Below, one piece after another: positions 1 to 8,423 of a DNA stretch of 64,000 nt. Positions within the stretch are counted from its first letter, which is position 1; each line of letters opens with the position of its first letter. The stretch spans positions 193,958 through 257,957 of the forward strand of contig NZ_JBHTLM010000006.1 in the NCBI RefSeq assembly GCF_042678945.1. Direction: 5' to 3'. The position numbers and the translations under genes were made by a program. Source of the DNA: Fontibacillus puldeungensis (lineage in GTDB: Bacteria; Bacillota; Bacilli; Paenibacillales; Paenibacillaceae). The notes under the pieces are model-generated. The model was not told the DNA's origin and did no database searches. It saw only the letters and a list, made by a program, of their open reading frames with translations.

Positions 1-1
1 G

Positions 2-442
2 GAGCATCTCTGGCAGCAGGCGCGTGAGGAAGCCTTCGATGCGGTGCGTGACGACATCCCGCTAAACATCGCTGGCAGCGATATTGACCCTACTGCTATT
101 GAAATCGCCCAAGCCGCCGCCAAAAGCGCCGGGTTAGCCAAAGAAATTACGTTTCAATGTCTTCCCGCCATCAAAATCAGACCCCAGGGTGATTATGGAT
201 GTATGATTACGAATCCGCCATATGGGGAACGAATCGGGGAAGAAAGAGATGTCCGGAAACTTATTTCAGAGCTGGGCCGGGTAGCTGCCGGACTTCCGAC
301 ATGGTCCTTCTTCGCCCTCACGCCAACCAAACAGTTCGAGAATGATTTTCACCGAAAAGCCGATAAACGCCGCAAGCTGTTTAACGGGCGAATCGAATGT
401 CAATATCTTCAATTTTTGGGACCCCTTCCGCCGCGGCATTAG
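2..442 (+). CDS. THUMP-type class I SAM-dependent RNA methyltransferase, 3' part
   Basis: This is the C-terminal end of a gene that begins before the window. The reading frame is open from base 2 and stops at 440-442. The motif NPPYGERIGEE is the N-P-P-Y signature of class I methyltransferases that methylate an exocyclic amino group. The preceding GSDIDPTAIEIAQ segment is the SAM-binding acidic loop. This arrangement matches the RlmL/YpsC family, which methylates a guanosine N2 in 23S rRNA. The N-terminal THUMP domain is off the window. The next gene is co-oriented about 45 bases downstream with its own ribosome binding site. The family is secure; the exact target nucleotide is not. Confidence 0.85.
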   Translation, partial: EHLWQQAREEAFDAVRDDIPLNIAGSDIDPTAIEIAQAAAKSAGLAKEITFQCLPAIKIRPQGDYGCMITNPPYGERIGEERDVRKLISELGRVAAGLPTWSFFALTPTKQFENDFHRKADKRRKLFNGRIECQYLQFLGPLPPRH

Positions 443-488
443 CCATGGCTGAGGGGGTTTCTCCCGTTCAGTAAAGGAGTTAACTTTT

Positions 489-2495
489 ATGCTGCAAATG
501 ACATCAAGACGCGGCAGCCTCTCAGAACGCGTTAAGAAGCTGTCGCAAAATCACAACTTGATTTACATTCTGTTTATTTTAGCCATCTTCTATAAACTTG
601 TACTGCTACACAGCCATCTGCATGCTCTACATATCGATATGAACCTGCTCGACGATATCATCGCCATCGGTTCCATCATTCTTGTTTCCTTCTGGACGCT
701 GTGGCTTCAGCGCCGCGGACGGGCTATAGCACTCGGGGTACTGAACGTACTGCTTACCGCGCTTATTTTCTCCGACTTAGTATATTATCGCTATTTTGGA
801 GATTTCATTACCGTTCCGGTACTGTTGCAGGCGGGTCAAGTCGGGGAGCTCGGAGACAGCATACAGTCGCTGATTCACGGCTACGATCTGTGGCTCATCG
901 CCGATTGGGGAGCTTGGCTGATTCTAAAGATCGGAGTGTTCATTTGTGGACGCCGTCAATCCAGAACAGCATACTACAGTGGACCCGCCTTTTCGTTTCA
1001 AAATAAAGGCAGGGGCTCTCGCCGCAGCTGGCTTAAACGTTTCTCAACCGGCGCTGCTGCTTTTGTTATTGGCTTCGTTCTGACAATGGGACCAATTACT
1101 TACTACACCAAGACCTGGGCGGTCGGGTTGTTTGAAAACAACTGGTGGAATGTTTCCCTGTACAACATAACCGGGCTGTTAGGTTTCCATTATTATGATG
1201 CTTCCCGTTACATTAAGCAGCATTTAAGCGGCCAAAGTGGGGTAACCGCTAAAGAAAAAGCAGAGATTCAGCAGTGGTTCGATCAATCCAAAGGAAACCG
1301 CGAGGTTCATAACGAAACCTATGGCGCCTATGCCGGGAGCAACGTTATTGTGGTACAGGCTGAGGCGTTTATGAACTTCATGATTGGAAAACTGATCGAA
1401 GGCCAGGAAATTACACCGAACATCAATAAGCTAATGCAGGACTGCCTGTACTTTCCAAACTATTATCACCAAACCGGTCAAGGTCGTACATCGGATGCTG
1501 ATTTCTCCTCAAACAGCTCGCTGCATCCGCTGCAGGTCGGTTCGGTATTCGTTCGATACGCCGATCATACTTTCGATATGCTGCCGAATATTTTGAAGGA
1601 ACAAGCAGGATACAGGACCGGTGCATTTCATGCCTATGAGGGGAGTTTCTGGAACCGGAACAACATGTACAAAGCGATGGGCTATGAACGGTTTTACAGC
1701 AAAAAAGACTTTCACATGGACGAACCTCTCGGCTGGTCGCTCGGGGACAAGTCATTTTTCCGACAATCTTTGGATTACATGAAGCAGGAGAAGCAGCCAT
1801 TTTATTCATTTCTGATTACATTATCCAGCCATCATCCATATTCGCTTCCAAAAAATGTACAAGAGCTTAACGTTGGGAAATTTGAAGGTACGATGTTCGG
1901 GGATTACTTGCAATCCATTCATTATGCAGACGCCGCATTGGGTGAACTGGTTGAAGGGTTGAAGCAGGACGGGTTGTGGGATAACACCATCTTTTGTTTT
2001 TACGGGGATCACGACAACTCGATTAAGGGAAAAACAGACTATGAAAAATTCCTTGGCAAAACGTTATCTGATCTCGACATGCATCAAATCATGAATCAGG
2101 TGGCGCTGCTTGTTCACGTTCCGGATGGAAAGCTTAAGGGGGTCAACGACGAGCCTGCAGGGCAGCTCGATTTGGCACCGTCTATCCTGCATTTGCTTGG
2201 AATTCCTTCGTCGCCATATTACATGATGGGTAACAATCTGTTCGCTGGCTCCGCTACGGACCGGTTGGTCGTCCTTCGGTCAGGAGCGTTTACGAATGGG
2301 AAGCTGTACTATATTCCTTCTTCCGACTATCGATATGAGAACGGGAGCTGCTATGATTTGAAGACGCGGTCTTTGACAAGCGTTGAGCAGGCTAGCCCCC
2401 TTCATGAAGAGGCCTCAAAGCGGCTGCGGATTTCCGACAAGGTCGTTAACTACGATGTCATTACGGATCTGCGAAAGGCAAATCAAAATAAATGA
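489..2495 (+). CDS. LTA synthase family membrane phosphotransferase/sulfatase
   Basis: A 668-residue membrane protein of the LtaS/YfnI/YqgS family, which transfers glycerol phosphate from phosphatidylglycerol to lipoteichoic acid or its primer at the outer membrane face. About five membrane helices occupy residues 22-45, 52-75, 78-98, 132-153 and 187-205. The extracellular sulfatase-fold domain follows. Residue E292 (VVQAEAF) and T334 in QTGQGRTSDADF fit the metal ligand and the nucleophilic threonine of the family. FYGDHDNS near residue 505 adds metal ligands. The ATG is preceded by AAAGGAG at 473-479. The gene ends at a strong hairpin terminator. Whether it is the main synthase, a primase or a paralogue cannot be told from sequence alone. 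Confidence 0.9.
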   Translation: MLQMTSRRGSLSERVKKLSQNHNLIYILFILAIFYKLVLLHSHLHALHIDMNLLDDIIAIGSIILVSFWTLWLQRRGRAIALGVLNVLLTALIFSDLVYYRYFGDFITVPVLLQAGQVGELGDSIQSLIHGYDLWLIADWGAWLILKIGVFICGRRQSRTAYYSGPAFSFQNKGRGSRRSWLKRFSTGAAAFVIGFVLTMGPITYYTKTWAVGLFENNWWNVSLYNITGLLGFHYYDASRYIKQHLSGQSGVTAKEKAEIQQWFDQSKGNREVHNETYGAYAGSNVIVVQAEAFMNFMIGKLIEGQEITPNINKLMQDCLYFPNYYHQTGQGRTSDADFSSNSSLHPLQVGSVFVRYADHTFDMLPNILKEQAGYRTGAFHAYEGSFWNRNNMYKAMGYERFYSKKDFHMDEPLGWSLGDKSFFRQSLDYMKQEKQPFYSFLITLSSHHPYSLPKNVQELNVGKFEGTMFGDYLQSIHYADAALGELVEGLKQDGLWDNTIFCFYGDHDNSIKGKTDYEKFLGKTLSDLDMHQIMNQVALLVHVPDGKLKGVNDEPAGQLDLAPSILHLLGIPSSPYYMMGNNLFAGSATDRLVVLRSGAFTNGKLYYIPSSDYRYENGSCYDLKTRSLTSVEQASPLHEEASKRLRISDKVVNYDVITDLRKANQNK

Positions 2496-2565
2496 TGATG
2501 ATAATATGAACTCCATGATACGAGTCAAGTTTCAGGATAACCAGAGGAAACAGAATAGACACAAA

Positions 2566-2610
2566 AAGGCGCGAGTCGTGTGAGCACCTGCTCCTACGAC
2601 TCGCGCTTTA
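2566..2610. terminator. Bidirectional hairpin terminator
   Basis: An 11-bp perfect stem (GCGCGAGTCGT at 2569-2579, ACGACTCGCGC at 2596-2606) is flanked by A-rich sequence on the left and TTTATAATTAT on the right. It lies between the convergent LTA-synthase-like gene and the DUF1450 gene, so it can end both transcripts. Confidence 0.8.
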
Positions 2611-2621
2611 TAATTATAAGA

Positions 2622-2867
2622 TTATTCCTGTTTTTCCTCTTTCGGCTTCTTAACAAAAGGTGCAGCCTTGGCCAGCACTTCATCTTCCGTTGGGGCGCTG
2701 ACGTAGCGGCCGTTAATATATACGAACGCTCTTTTGCCGCAAGGGCCGCAATAGGATTTGCAGCCGATCTTGATTTCGGCATCCGGAGCAAGCTTTTGCA
2801 ATTTCGGTAAAAATGTCTTCATTCGGATATGATTGCATTTATCGCAAATACGAATGTCGTTAGCCAT
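2622..2867 (-). CDS. DUF1450 family small protein
   Basis: An 81-residue protein with four cysteines, C9 and C12 near the N terminus (ICDKC) and a YCGPCG pair near the middle. This spacing is typical of the DUF1450 group, to which Bacillus YuzB belongs. The fold suggests a small thioredoxin-like or metal/cluster-binding protein, but no reaction is established. The C terminus is lysine- and glutamate-rich. It lies 33 bases downstream of the HesB-like gene on the same strand, so the two are probably co-transcribed. Family assignment is good; function is unknown. Confidence 0.75.
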   Translation of the reverse strand: MANDIRICDKCNHIRMKTFLPKLQKLAPDAEIKIGCKSYCGPCGKRAFVYINGRYVSAPTEDEVLAKAAPFVKKPKEEKQE

Positions 2868-2900
2868 GCCTATATCCCTTCTTTTTTCATAAACTAAAGC

Positions 2901-3203
2901 TTAGTGGTCTCCGTGATTGCCTTTGGACGGATTCGTGATCACAAAGCCTTCCTCAGGAAAATACAAATAGTCGATCTTCACGCCATCCAGAAGCGGATCA
3001 TTGCCGTCTATGATTACGTCGATTTCTTTATCCGTCGATACGATTTGATCCTTCTTGCTCGCCTTTACCAAATCCATGCCATAATGGGCATGGTCGCCAT
3101 GAGAGTGGGTGATGAATACTTTCAAGGTAAGCCCTTGATTCTCTTCTTTACTCAATTCTTTGTTTATAACCTTAGCCGCATTGCGGGTAATTTTGACGTT
3201 CAT
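2901..3203 (-). CDS. HesB/IscA-like protein lacking all cluster cysteines
   Basis: A 100-residue protein with the HesB/IscA fold signature: N-terminal VKITRNAAKVI helix, central LKVFITHSHGDHAHYGMDL and a final GFVITNP segment. Canonical A-type Fe-S carriers use one cysteine in the central glycine-rich loop and a C-terminal CGC pair. Here there is no cysteine at all. The loop is HSHGDHAH and the tail ends NHGDH, so histidines sit where cysteines are expected. Cys-less HesB-like proteins are known in Firmicutes. The protein may bind a metal through histidines or have lost cluster chemistry; that is inference. It is probably co-transcribed with the DUF1450 gene. Confidence 0.75.
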   Translation of the reverse strand: MNVKITRNAAKVINKELSKEENQGLTLKVFITHSHGDHAHYGMDLVKASKKDQIVSTDKEIDVIIDGNDPLLDGVKIDYLYFPEEGFVITNPSKGNHGDH

Positions 3204-3303
3204 TCGATCTCTCCTGTTCTAAAGTAGGTTCCTAACATTCCTATTGTAAAGAAACCCCGGAAAACAAGCAAGTCCACCTTACCCAAAACCATTTTTACAG
3301 CGG

Positions 3304-3543
3304 CTAAGTTTTAGGTTCATTTCTCTCCGCGCGAGTTATGAACCAATCCATGAGCAGCAGTGTCACCGCCATATCATCCAGTGCAATAAAAGGAAGTACA
3401 TCCGGCAAAATCCAATAGAGGAGCGCAGGAACGACGAGCAGCAGCTTGTCCGAAAGCGGAACCTCTCGGGAAGCGAGCAATGGCGGGACCCGCCGCAAAA
3501 TATGAGCCCATCGCCGAAGCGACCACCAGGACCTCCATTTCAT
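3304..3543 (-). CDS. DUF1232 (YkvA-like) small membrane protein
   Basis: A 79-residue protein with a hydrophobic stretch LLLVVPALLYWILPDVLPFIALDD-type centre. It matches the DUF1232 signature, in which an LY-x2-P-x-DxxP motif precedes a short loop and a second helix. The ATG at 3543-3541 is preferred over one 21 bases upstream because the GGGGG element lies nine bases before it. Two to three short membrane helices are likely. The function of the family is unknown. A longer overlapping frame on the same strand has no family resemblance and was not used. Confidence 0.7.
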   Translation of the reverse strand: MKWRSWWSLRRWAHILRRVPPLLASREVPLSDKLLLVVPALLYWILPDVLPFIALDDMAVTLLLMDWFITRAERNEPKT

Positions 3544-3673
3544 ATGCATACATCCCCCAATCACTCTGCTGTTCTTCCCGAATAAGATACCCCATTTTCG
3601 CTTTTTCCACTACGATCAACGAAGGTCCGCTCACTCCAGAAGTGTCCAAAAATTAACAAGTGGTATCCTCGAC

Positions 3674-4600
3674 TTACTCTCTCATAAATTCCGCCAAAAT
3701 TGGTGCGAGCTCCTCAAATATAAGGGCAAATTGCTCCGGAGGAAGCGGATTAACGCCCTCGCCTACCTCAACCGTAAAGCCGGGTCGGCGAAATTCATAG
3801 ATAAACCAATCCTTATAGCCAGCATCGCTGCCGCTTAGCTTGACCGCCCGATATCCTCCTGCATCTGCCATACGCACCGCAATACCCTCCGCATTAGCAG
3901 GCTCCATATTCCGGTAATTCCAGTATATCTCCTTCCCTTGACTGTGCAAAGACAGCACCCTGGCAAATTGATGGTCCCGGGTTAAGTTAGCAAGCGCTGC
4001 TGCTTCCGGCTCGCTTAATGGCTTTAGTCCTCCATAATCTTGAGGGGCCGGTTCTTGGATCGCTCTGCGACTCCGTTCTTCCTCCCAAAATGCCGGAAAC
4101 TGATCGTTCAGGTCTATCCCGCGGATGTTGGCCTTCCAGCGAGTAAAGTCGTCAAGGCCGTTGTTCCATTCCAGCAGCTGCTTACCGTATGGACAAGGCT
4201 GCGGGACCCCGTTTTGAACCAAGTCAACCCCGTCGGGATTCACCATAGGTACAGCCCATAGCGTTACTTTTTGAAGCCATTCCCGCGCTTCCTTCGAGCT
4301 CCCCTCATCGGCCATTTTGGCCACCTGCTCTATGAAACGCAGCAGTAGAGGCGCCGTGATCCACTCATTGGCGTGCACTGCGGCATTTATATGCACATGC
4401 TCCCGCCCATGGCCAAGCACAAGTGCAAAAATCGGTTTTCCCAACACACTCTCACCAATTTTTCTCATCGAGATAAAGCTGTATTTTCGAAGCAAAGCTT
4501 CACAATGCCTACAGCAGTCTGAATAGCGATAATTTCCTTCCAACCGAACGATTTGGGGCAAGCCATTTCCACCGGTGCCTACTCCGCTCCCAGTATCCAT
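3674..4600 (-). CDS. M14 family zinc carboxypeptidase (gamma-D-Glu-diamino acid endopeptidase type)
   Basis: A 308-residue M14 metallopeptidase. The zinc ligands are H76 and E79 in HANEW and H219 in LSLHSQG. The catalytic glutamate is E278 in FTVEVGEG. The substrate-binding motif NPDGVDL begins at residue 121. This set resembles Bacillus YqgT and endopeptidase I, which cut gamma-D-glutamyl bonds in muropeptides. There is no signal peptide, so it probably acts on imported or recycled cell-wall peptides in the cytoplasm or forespore. The start has GGAG eight bases upstream. It is followed upstream by a TraX gene on the same strand with a 35-base gap. Confidence 0.88.
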   Translation of the reverse strand: MDTGSGVGTGGNGLPQIVRLEGNYRYSDCCRHCEALLRKYSFISMRKIGESVLGKPIFALVLGHGREHVHINAAVHANEWITAPLLLRFIEQVAKMADEGSSKEAREWLQKVTLWAVPMVNPDGVDLVQNGVPQPCPYGKQLLEWNNGLDDFTRWKANIRGIDLNDQFPAFWEEERSRRAIQEPAPQDYGGLKPLSEPEAAALANLTRDHQFARVLSLHSQGKEIYWNYRNMEPANAEGIAVRMADAGGYRAVKLSGSDAGYKDWFIYEFRRPGFTVEVGEGVNPLPPEQFALIFEELAPILAEFMRE

Positions 4601-4635
4601 ATTTAAAACTCCACTCCCCTTCTATGCTGTCACGT

Positions 4636-5265
4636 TTATGGACTAAAAAAATAGACAATCCCAGCCAGTACCGCCAAGTGTGCCGGGTAAAATACTCGCC
4701 AAATCCACCGGGGCATGCGCCAGGACTCCAGCCTTCTCCACAATTTAGGCCCATAAGCAATAACTAACGTTGGTACCAAACTAACTAATTGGAGCACCCA
4801 TCCGTAAGCGAGCAAGTAAGCAAGATTAAGCAGCAAATGCATGCCAGGCATCATTTTCGGTCCCGCATATTTGAATATAAGCACGAGAAGCAGTCCATAT
4901 GCCCCATAATCGAACGGAAGCACTTCCATAACTACACATACGACGGCAATGATTAGAGCGGTGAATATCCCCGGATGTATAGAATCCAGCAGCCGGATGA
5001 CCAGAAAAGACACGAACAATGTCATAACAACATTAAGACCGTTCGTATCAAAAGCAAGCTGATAAGGAATTTGAGACAACACTGCGATCAGAAAAAGCCG
5101 AAAGCAATATTTTCCGTAACTGGACGTATGTTTATAGCCCTGCACCAACGCATAGGCGTAAATAGGAAAAGCGAGCCGCCCGATTATCCGCCACAATACT
5201 TCACCCGGGAAAAATATCAACCCGATATGGTCGATAGCCATCGTGAGCATCGCGATCAGCTGCAT
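4636..5265 (-). CDS. TraX family integral membrane protein
   Basis: A 209-residue hydrophobic protein with six to eight predicted helices. The N terminus MQLIAMLTMAIDHIG and the segment RLAFPIYAYALVQGY match the TraX family, which is named for the F-plasmid pilin acetylase. In Firmicutes it is a chromosomal membrane protein of unknown substrate and resembles membrane O-acyltransferases in layout. AAGGAG precedes the ATG. It probably forms a two-gene unit with the M14 peptidase, so action at the cell envelope is plausible but not shown. Confidence 0.85.
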   Translation of the reverse strand: MQLIAMLTMAIDHIGLIFFPGEVLWRIIGRLAFPIYAYALVQGYKHTSSYGKYCFRLFLIAVLSQIPYQLAFDTNGLNVVMTLFVSFLVIRLLDSIHPGIFTALIIAVVCVVMEVLPFDYGAYGLLLVLIFKYAGPKMMPGMHLLLNLAYLLAYGWVLQLVSLVPTLVIAYGPKLWRRLESWRMPRWIWRVFYPAHLAVLAGIVYFFSP

Positions 5266-5362
5266 CGTCTCACACTCCTTAAATTTTTGATTTCCATTTA
5301 TTTAATTTTTGTTTAGACTGGATCTATAGATACCGTGCTGCTTAACAGATGGGGGAATTATC

Positions 5363-6271
5363 ATGTACTTATTTATTGTCAATAAAAACTCAGGTAACGG
5401 GGGCGGCGAAAAGGTTTGGAATAAAATACGAAAAAAGCTGATCAAAAAAGGTATTTCCTACGAGCATGCCTACACTCATAGCGCCGAGCAAGCGCATTCA
5501 TTTCTCACGCAGCGGTTGTCGGAATCGGCCGCATGGCAGGCGGTTGGCGTTGTTGGTGGCGATGGGACTATTCATAGTTTACTGCCAGCCCTGCGTAATT
5601 CCGGCGTACCACTTGCTGTGTTTCCTGCAGGCTCCGGCAACGACACCGCCCGCGGCTTCCGGATTCCGCGCAAGGTTGGAGCCGCTCTAGATATTATGCT
5701 TAAAGGCTTGCCCCAAGTAGCTGACCTCATTTCGATATCCGATCGCAGCACTCTGACTGCACTGGCCGTTGGATTTGACGCTGAAGTTGCCCATAACGTC
5801 AACAATAGTCGATATAAAAAAATATGCAATGCCTTAGGCTTAGGAAGACTCGCATACATTATCGGCGTATTCCACACCTTACTTACGTTTCGTCCCGGCC
5901 CTTTAGAAGTGGAATGCGATGGGGTCACGCATCGCTTTTCATCCGCCTGGCTGACTGCGGTTAACAACTCTATCAGCTATGGTGGAGGGCTCGCTATTTG
6001 CCCGGAAGCCAAGCCCGACGACGGACTCCTTGATATCTGTATCGTTCATGATTGCTCGAAGCTAAAGCTGCTCTTGCTTTTCCCGACTATACTTTATGGA
6101 GGCCATACCCGGCTCTCCTTTGTAACGATGCTTCGTGGCCGGAACATATCGGTACACAGCAATCTTTCACGACTCGCTCTAGGTGACGGCGAATACATCG
6201 CCTCCACACCACTTAAGGCTTCGGTGGATCCAGGCGTTTTGAAGGTGATGGTCCCGGTAGGTAACTCGTAA
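5363..6271 (+). CDS. Diacylglycerol/lipid kinase family protein
   Basis: A 302-residue soluble lipid kinase with the DAGK catalytic domain. GGDGT at residues 65-69 is the nucleotide-binding loop, and PAGSGNDTARG some 25 residues later is the second family motif. Members phosphorylate diacylglycerol (DgkB) or related lipids such as sphingoid bases and undecaprenol-like substrates. DgkB recycles the diacylglycerol left by LTA synthesis, which fits the presence of an LTA-synthase-like gene 3 kb away. That link is inference. The gene stands alone, divergent from TraX, and ends at a hairpin terminator. Confidence 0.88.
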   Translation: MYLFIVNKNSGNGGGEKVWNKIRKKLIKKGISYEHAYTHSAEQAHSFLTQRLSESAAWQAVGVVGGDGTIHSLLPALRNSGVPLAVFPAGSGNDTARGFRIPRKVGAALDIMLKGLPQVADLISISDRSTLTALAVGFDAEVAHNVNNSRYKKICNALGLGRLAYIIGVFHTLLTFRPGPLEVECDGVTHRFSSAWLTAVNNSISYGGGLAICPEAKPDDGLLDICIVHDCSKLKLLLLFPTILYGGHTRLSFVTMLRGRNISVHSNLSRLALGDGEYIASTPLKASVDPGVLKVMVPVGNS

Positions 6272-6308
6272 ATCCGCCGCCTATGAATAGGCCATAAAAA
6301 TGTTTCAA

Positions 6309-6346
6309 AAAAACCTTTGGTTGGGGAACCCCCTCCAAAGGTTTTT
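6309..6346. terminator. Bidirectional hairpin terminator
   Basis: A 12-base arm AAAAACCTTTGG pairs with CCAAAGGTTTTT, with an inner GGGG-AA-CCCC stem. It separates the convergent lipid kinase and glutamate racemase genes. T-runs are present on both strands. Confidence 0.85.
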
Positions 6347-6349
6347 GGT

Positions 6350-7165
6350 TTAGACCGGGCTAGACACCTGCCAAACGATCGGCGTCAGCTCAATTTGTTC
6401 TCCCAGCCATTGCCGGGCTATTTTTCTAAACATATCCGGGTCGCCGCTGCAAAAAAATTGATGGACAGGTACCCCGTTGCCACGGGCTAGACTGCCTTTT
6501 TGATGCAGCACTGTGCTGATCTCCCGGGCCGTTTCATCCGCTGAGCTAATCAGTTTCACTTTCGGACCCATTACTTGCTGGATTGGCTTCTTCAAAAAAG
6601 GATAATGAGTGCAGCCTAGAATCAAGCAATCCATCGGGTGCTCTTTAAACTCCCTTAAAGAGTCCTGAGCAACACTCAGAGCTTCTGGAGTATTATACAA
6701 GCCCTTCTCCACAAACGGAACAAAATCAGGGCAAGCTGCGCTTACGATTTCAATTTGTGGATTCAGTTCTCTCAAAGCTGCCGAGTAGGCGCCGCTTCGG
6801 ACCGTCCCGATCGTCCCGATCACTCCGATTTTACCTGTCTTGGTGGCACTGATGGCCGCCCTGGCTCCGGGATGAATGACGCCAATAACTGGAATTTTTA
6901 CTTTTGCCTTGATATAATCCAACGCAGCCGCCGTTGCGGTATTACAGGCAATTACAATCATTTTAGGATTGAACTGAATTAAGAAATCTACGATCTGCTC
7001 GGTAAACAAGCGGACTTCTTCAGAAGAACGAGGTCCATAAGGAGTTCTGGCCGTATCTCCGAAGTAAATAATTTTCTCTCTTGGAAGCTGTCTCATCACT
7101 TCTTTGCAGACAGTGAGGCCTCCCACTCCCGAGTCTAATATCGCGATGGCTTGCTGCACGAACAT
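6350..7165 (-). CDS. murI: Glutamate racemase
   Basis: A 271-residue cofactor-independent racemase converting L-glutamate to the D-glutamate of peptidoglycan stem peptides. The two catalytic cysteines are in VIACNTATAAAL and ILGCTHYPFL. The N-terminal AILDSGVGGLTV motif is also diagnostic. The ATG has AAAGGAAG upstream. The gene ends at the convergent terminator shared with the lipid kinase. A separate terminator isolates it from the upstream ytxH-like gene, so it is probably monocistronic. Bacillus calls this enzyme RacE. Confidence 0.95.
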   Translation of the reverse strand: MFVQQAIAILDSGVGGLTVCKEVMRQLPREKIIYFGDTARTPYGPRSSEEVRLFTEQIVDFLIQFNPKMIVIACNTATAAALDYIKAKVKIPVIGVIHPGARAAISATKTGKIGVIGTIGTVRSGAYSAALRELNPQIEIVSAACPDFVPFVEKGLYNTPEALSVAQDSLREFKEHPMDCLILGCTHYPFLKKPIQQVMGPKVKLISSADETAREISTVLHQKGSLARGNGVPVHQFFCSGDPDMFRKIARQWLGEQIELTPIVWQVSSPV

Positions 7166-7292
7166 ACCGCTTCCTTTGTGTATAGTTTAATTACTCTCTC
7201 CGTTACTTTATGAATGAAGGCCATAAAGCGTACCTAAATCTTAACCCAATTTGGGGGGAGGAACAAGAAACTTTAAGGGCACGACAAAAAGG

Positions 7293-7319
7293 AAAAAGAC
7301 CCTTTTTTCGGGTCTTTTT
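7293..7319 (-). terminator. Terminator of the ytxH-like gene
   Basis: AAAAAGACCC (7293-7302) pairs with GGGTCTTTTT (7310-7319) around a T-rich loop. It lies just downstream of the YtxH gene stop and upstream of murI. Confidence 0.75.
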
Positions 7320-7356
7320 CGGATGGGCTATACCACCTTAGAGCCGTCTTTGCCGT

Positions 7357-7782
7357 TTACTTGTTGTCTTCGCCGTTCTCAGCCGAGGCTGCAGCTTCTG
7401 TAGCAGATGCTAATGCTTCCGTACTAGCTGAAGTTTCTTCAATAAATCCGGACACATGCGCTTCCTGAGCCTCGTCTTCAGCCGCAACCTTCCCAGCACG
7501 ACGCGATTGGAAGTCGCAGATTACACCTTCAGCAGTTTCCTTAACTTTGTTAACAAGCTGAACTCCTTGCTCTCCTACTTTTTCAACAACCTGCTGCGTT
7601 TTTTCACCGACTTTGCCAGCTACTTCCTGCGTCTTTTCTCCTACTTGCCGCGCTCCACTAGCAATATCCTTGCGAAGCTCGCGTCCCGCTTTTGGAGCAA
7701 AAAGCAAAGCAGTCACCGATCCTGCGATCGCTCCGATCGCCGCACCCCACAACCAACCTTTGTTTCCTTTTTCATTGCTCAC
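7357..7782 (-). CDS. YtxH domain protein
   Basis: A 141-residue protein. An N-terminal membrane segment (residues 10-28, LWGAAIGAIAGSVTALLFAPKAGRELR) carries the YtxH signature. It is followed by a long amphipathic helix with repeated VGEKTQ/VVEKVGE heptad-like units and an alanine- and glutamate-rich tail. YtxH proteins are general-stress or growth-phase-associated proteins of unknown biochemical role. The start is GTG with GAGGAGAG upstream. A sigma-A-like promoter (7892-7921) precedes it. Confidence 0.82.
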   Translation of the reverse strand: MSNEKGNKGWLWGAAIGAIAGSVTALLFAPKAGRELRKDIASGARQVGEKTQEVAGKVGEKTQQVVEKVGEQGVQLVNKVKETAEGVICDFQSRRAGKVAAEDEAQEAHVSGFIEETSASTEALASATEAAASAENGEDNK

Positions 7783-7891
7783 GTTCCATCTCTCCTCGTC
7801 TTGGGCATTCCCCCTGCCATTTGAGACAGGATGATAGAGACCTAACGGATTGCCGAACCCGAATCAGGGCGAATGCCTATATAGTTAGTGT

Positions 7892-7921
7892 ATTATAAGC
7901 AAATACTGTTTGTCTGGTCAC
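7892..7921 (-). promoter_or_regulatory. Likely sigma-A promoter of the ytxH-like gene
   Basis: On the minus strand GTGACC (7921-7916) is followed after 18 bases by a perfect TATAAT (7897-7892). The leader to the GTG start is about 105 bases. The -35 match is partial. Confidence 0.45.
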
Positions 7922-7941
7922 TCTTGGAGATGAATAATTTT

Positions 7942-8379
7942 TTACCGTCTGCCTTCAGTGATTCCTTCACGGTCTAAATATAAAAGTACACTCCCCGCAA
8001 AAGTATTTAAGGCATCCGGAAGGCGTTTTGTAAGCTGATGCAGCTCATGGCGATCCCACGCAAAGTAGTCTTGTACGAGCGGTTTACGCAAACGTACTAG
8101 TTCTGTGAAAGTGAGGTGCAGCTCAGAAGTAATCACCTTCTCGTCAAAGATGATATCGATAATATCTTCATAGCTGCTGGCATCGCGCATAATAAAGCCG
8201 TCGATTAAATAGCTGCCCACGTCGGTCACAATTTCAACGGCCAAATGCAGTGCCCGCTCCTCGGCGTACCGCTCAAGCAAGGACTGTTCCACCGTAGAGC
8301 CCGAGGCTTTAAGAACCTCCGTAACTTCCGGCAGCAAGGCTAGTCTCCGTTCAATTTGTTCCCGGTTCACATAATACAC
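7942..8379 (-). CDS. DUF86 (HepT-like, YutE subgroup) protein
   Basis: A 145-residue all-helical protein of the DUF86/HepT fold. The FIMRDASSYEDIIDIIFDEKVI block is typical of the YutE subgroup; the quoted stretch runs from about residue 63. HepT toxins carry an R-x4-H-x-Y catalytic motif. Here the aligned segment is R-K-P-L-V-Q-D-Y, with glutamine for histidine. No MNT nucleotidyltransferase antitoxin gene lies beside it, so it is unlikely to act as a classic HepT/MntA module. The start is GTG with GGGGGATAT upstream. Its cellular role is unknown. Confidence 0.75.
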   Translation of the reverse strand: MYYVNREQIERRLALLPEVTEVLKASGSTVEQSLLERYAEERALHLAVEIVTDVGSYLIDGFIMRDASSYEDIIDIIFDEKVITSELHLTFTELVRLRKPLVQDYFAWDRHELHQLTKRLPDALNTFAGSVLLYLDREGITEGRR

Positions 8380-8423
8380 GGGATATCCCCCTTCTGCTTC
8401 AGATGGCTTGTCCAGGCTTGAAC

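Noticed and set aside
2580..2810. Plus-strand frames across the DUF1450 gene
   Set aside because: They are antisense to a gene with a conserved cysteine pattern and start inside the terminator.
3374..3649. A 91-codon minus-strand frame overlapping the DUF1232 gene
   Set aside because: It overlaps a frame with a clear DUF1232 signature and has no recognisable composition of its own.
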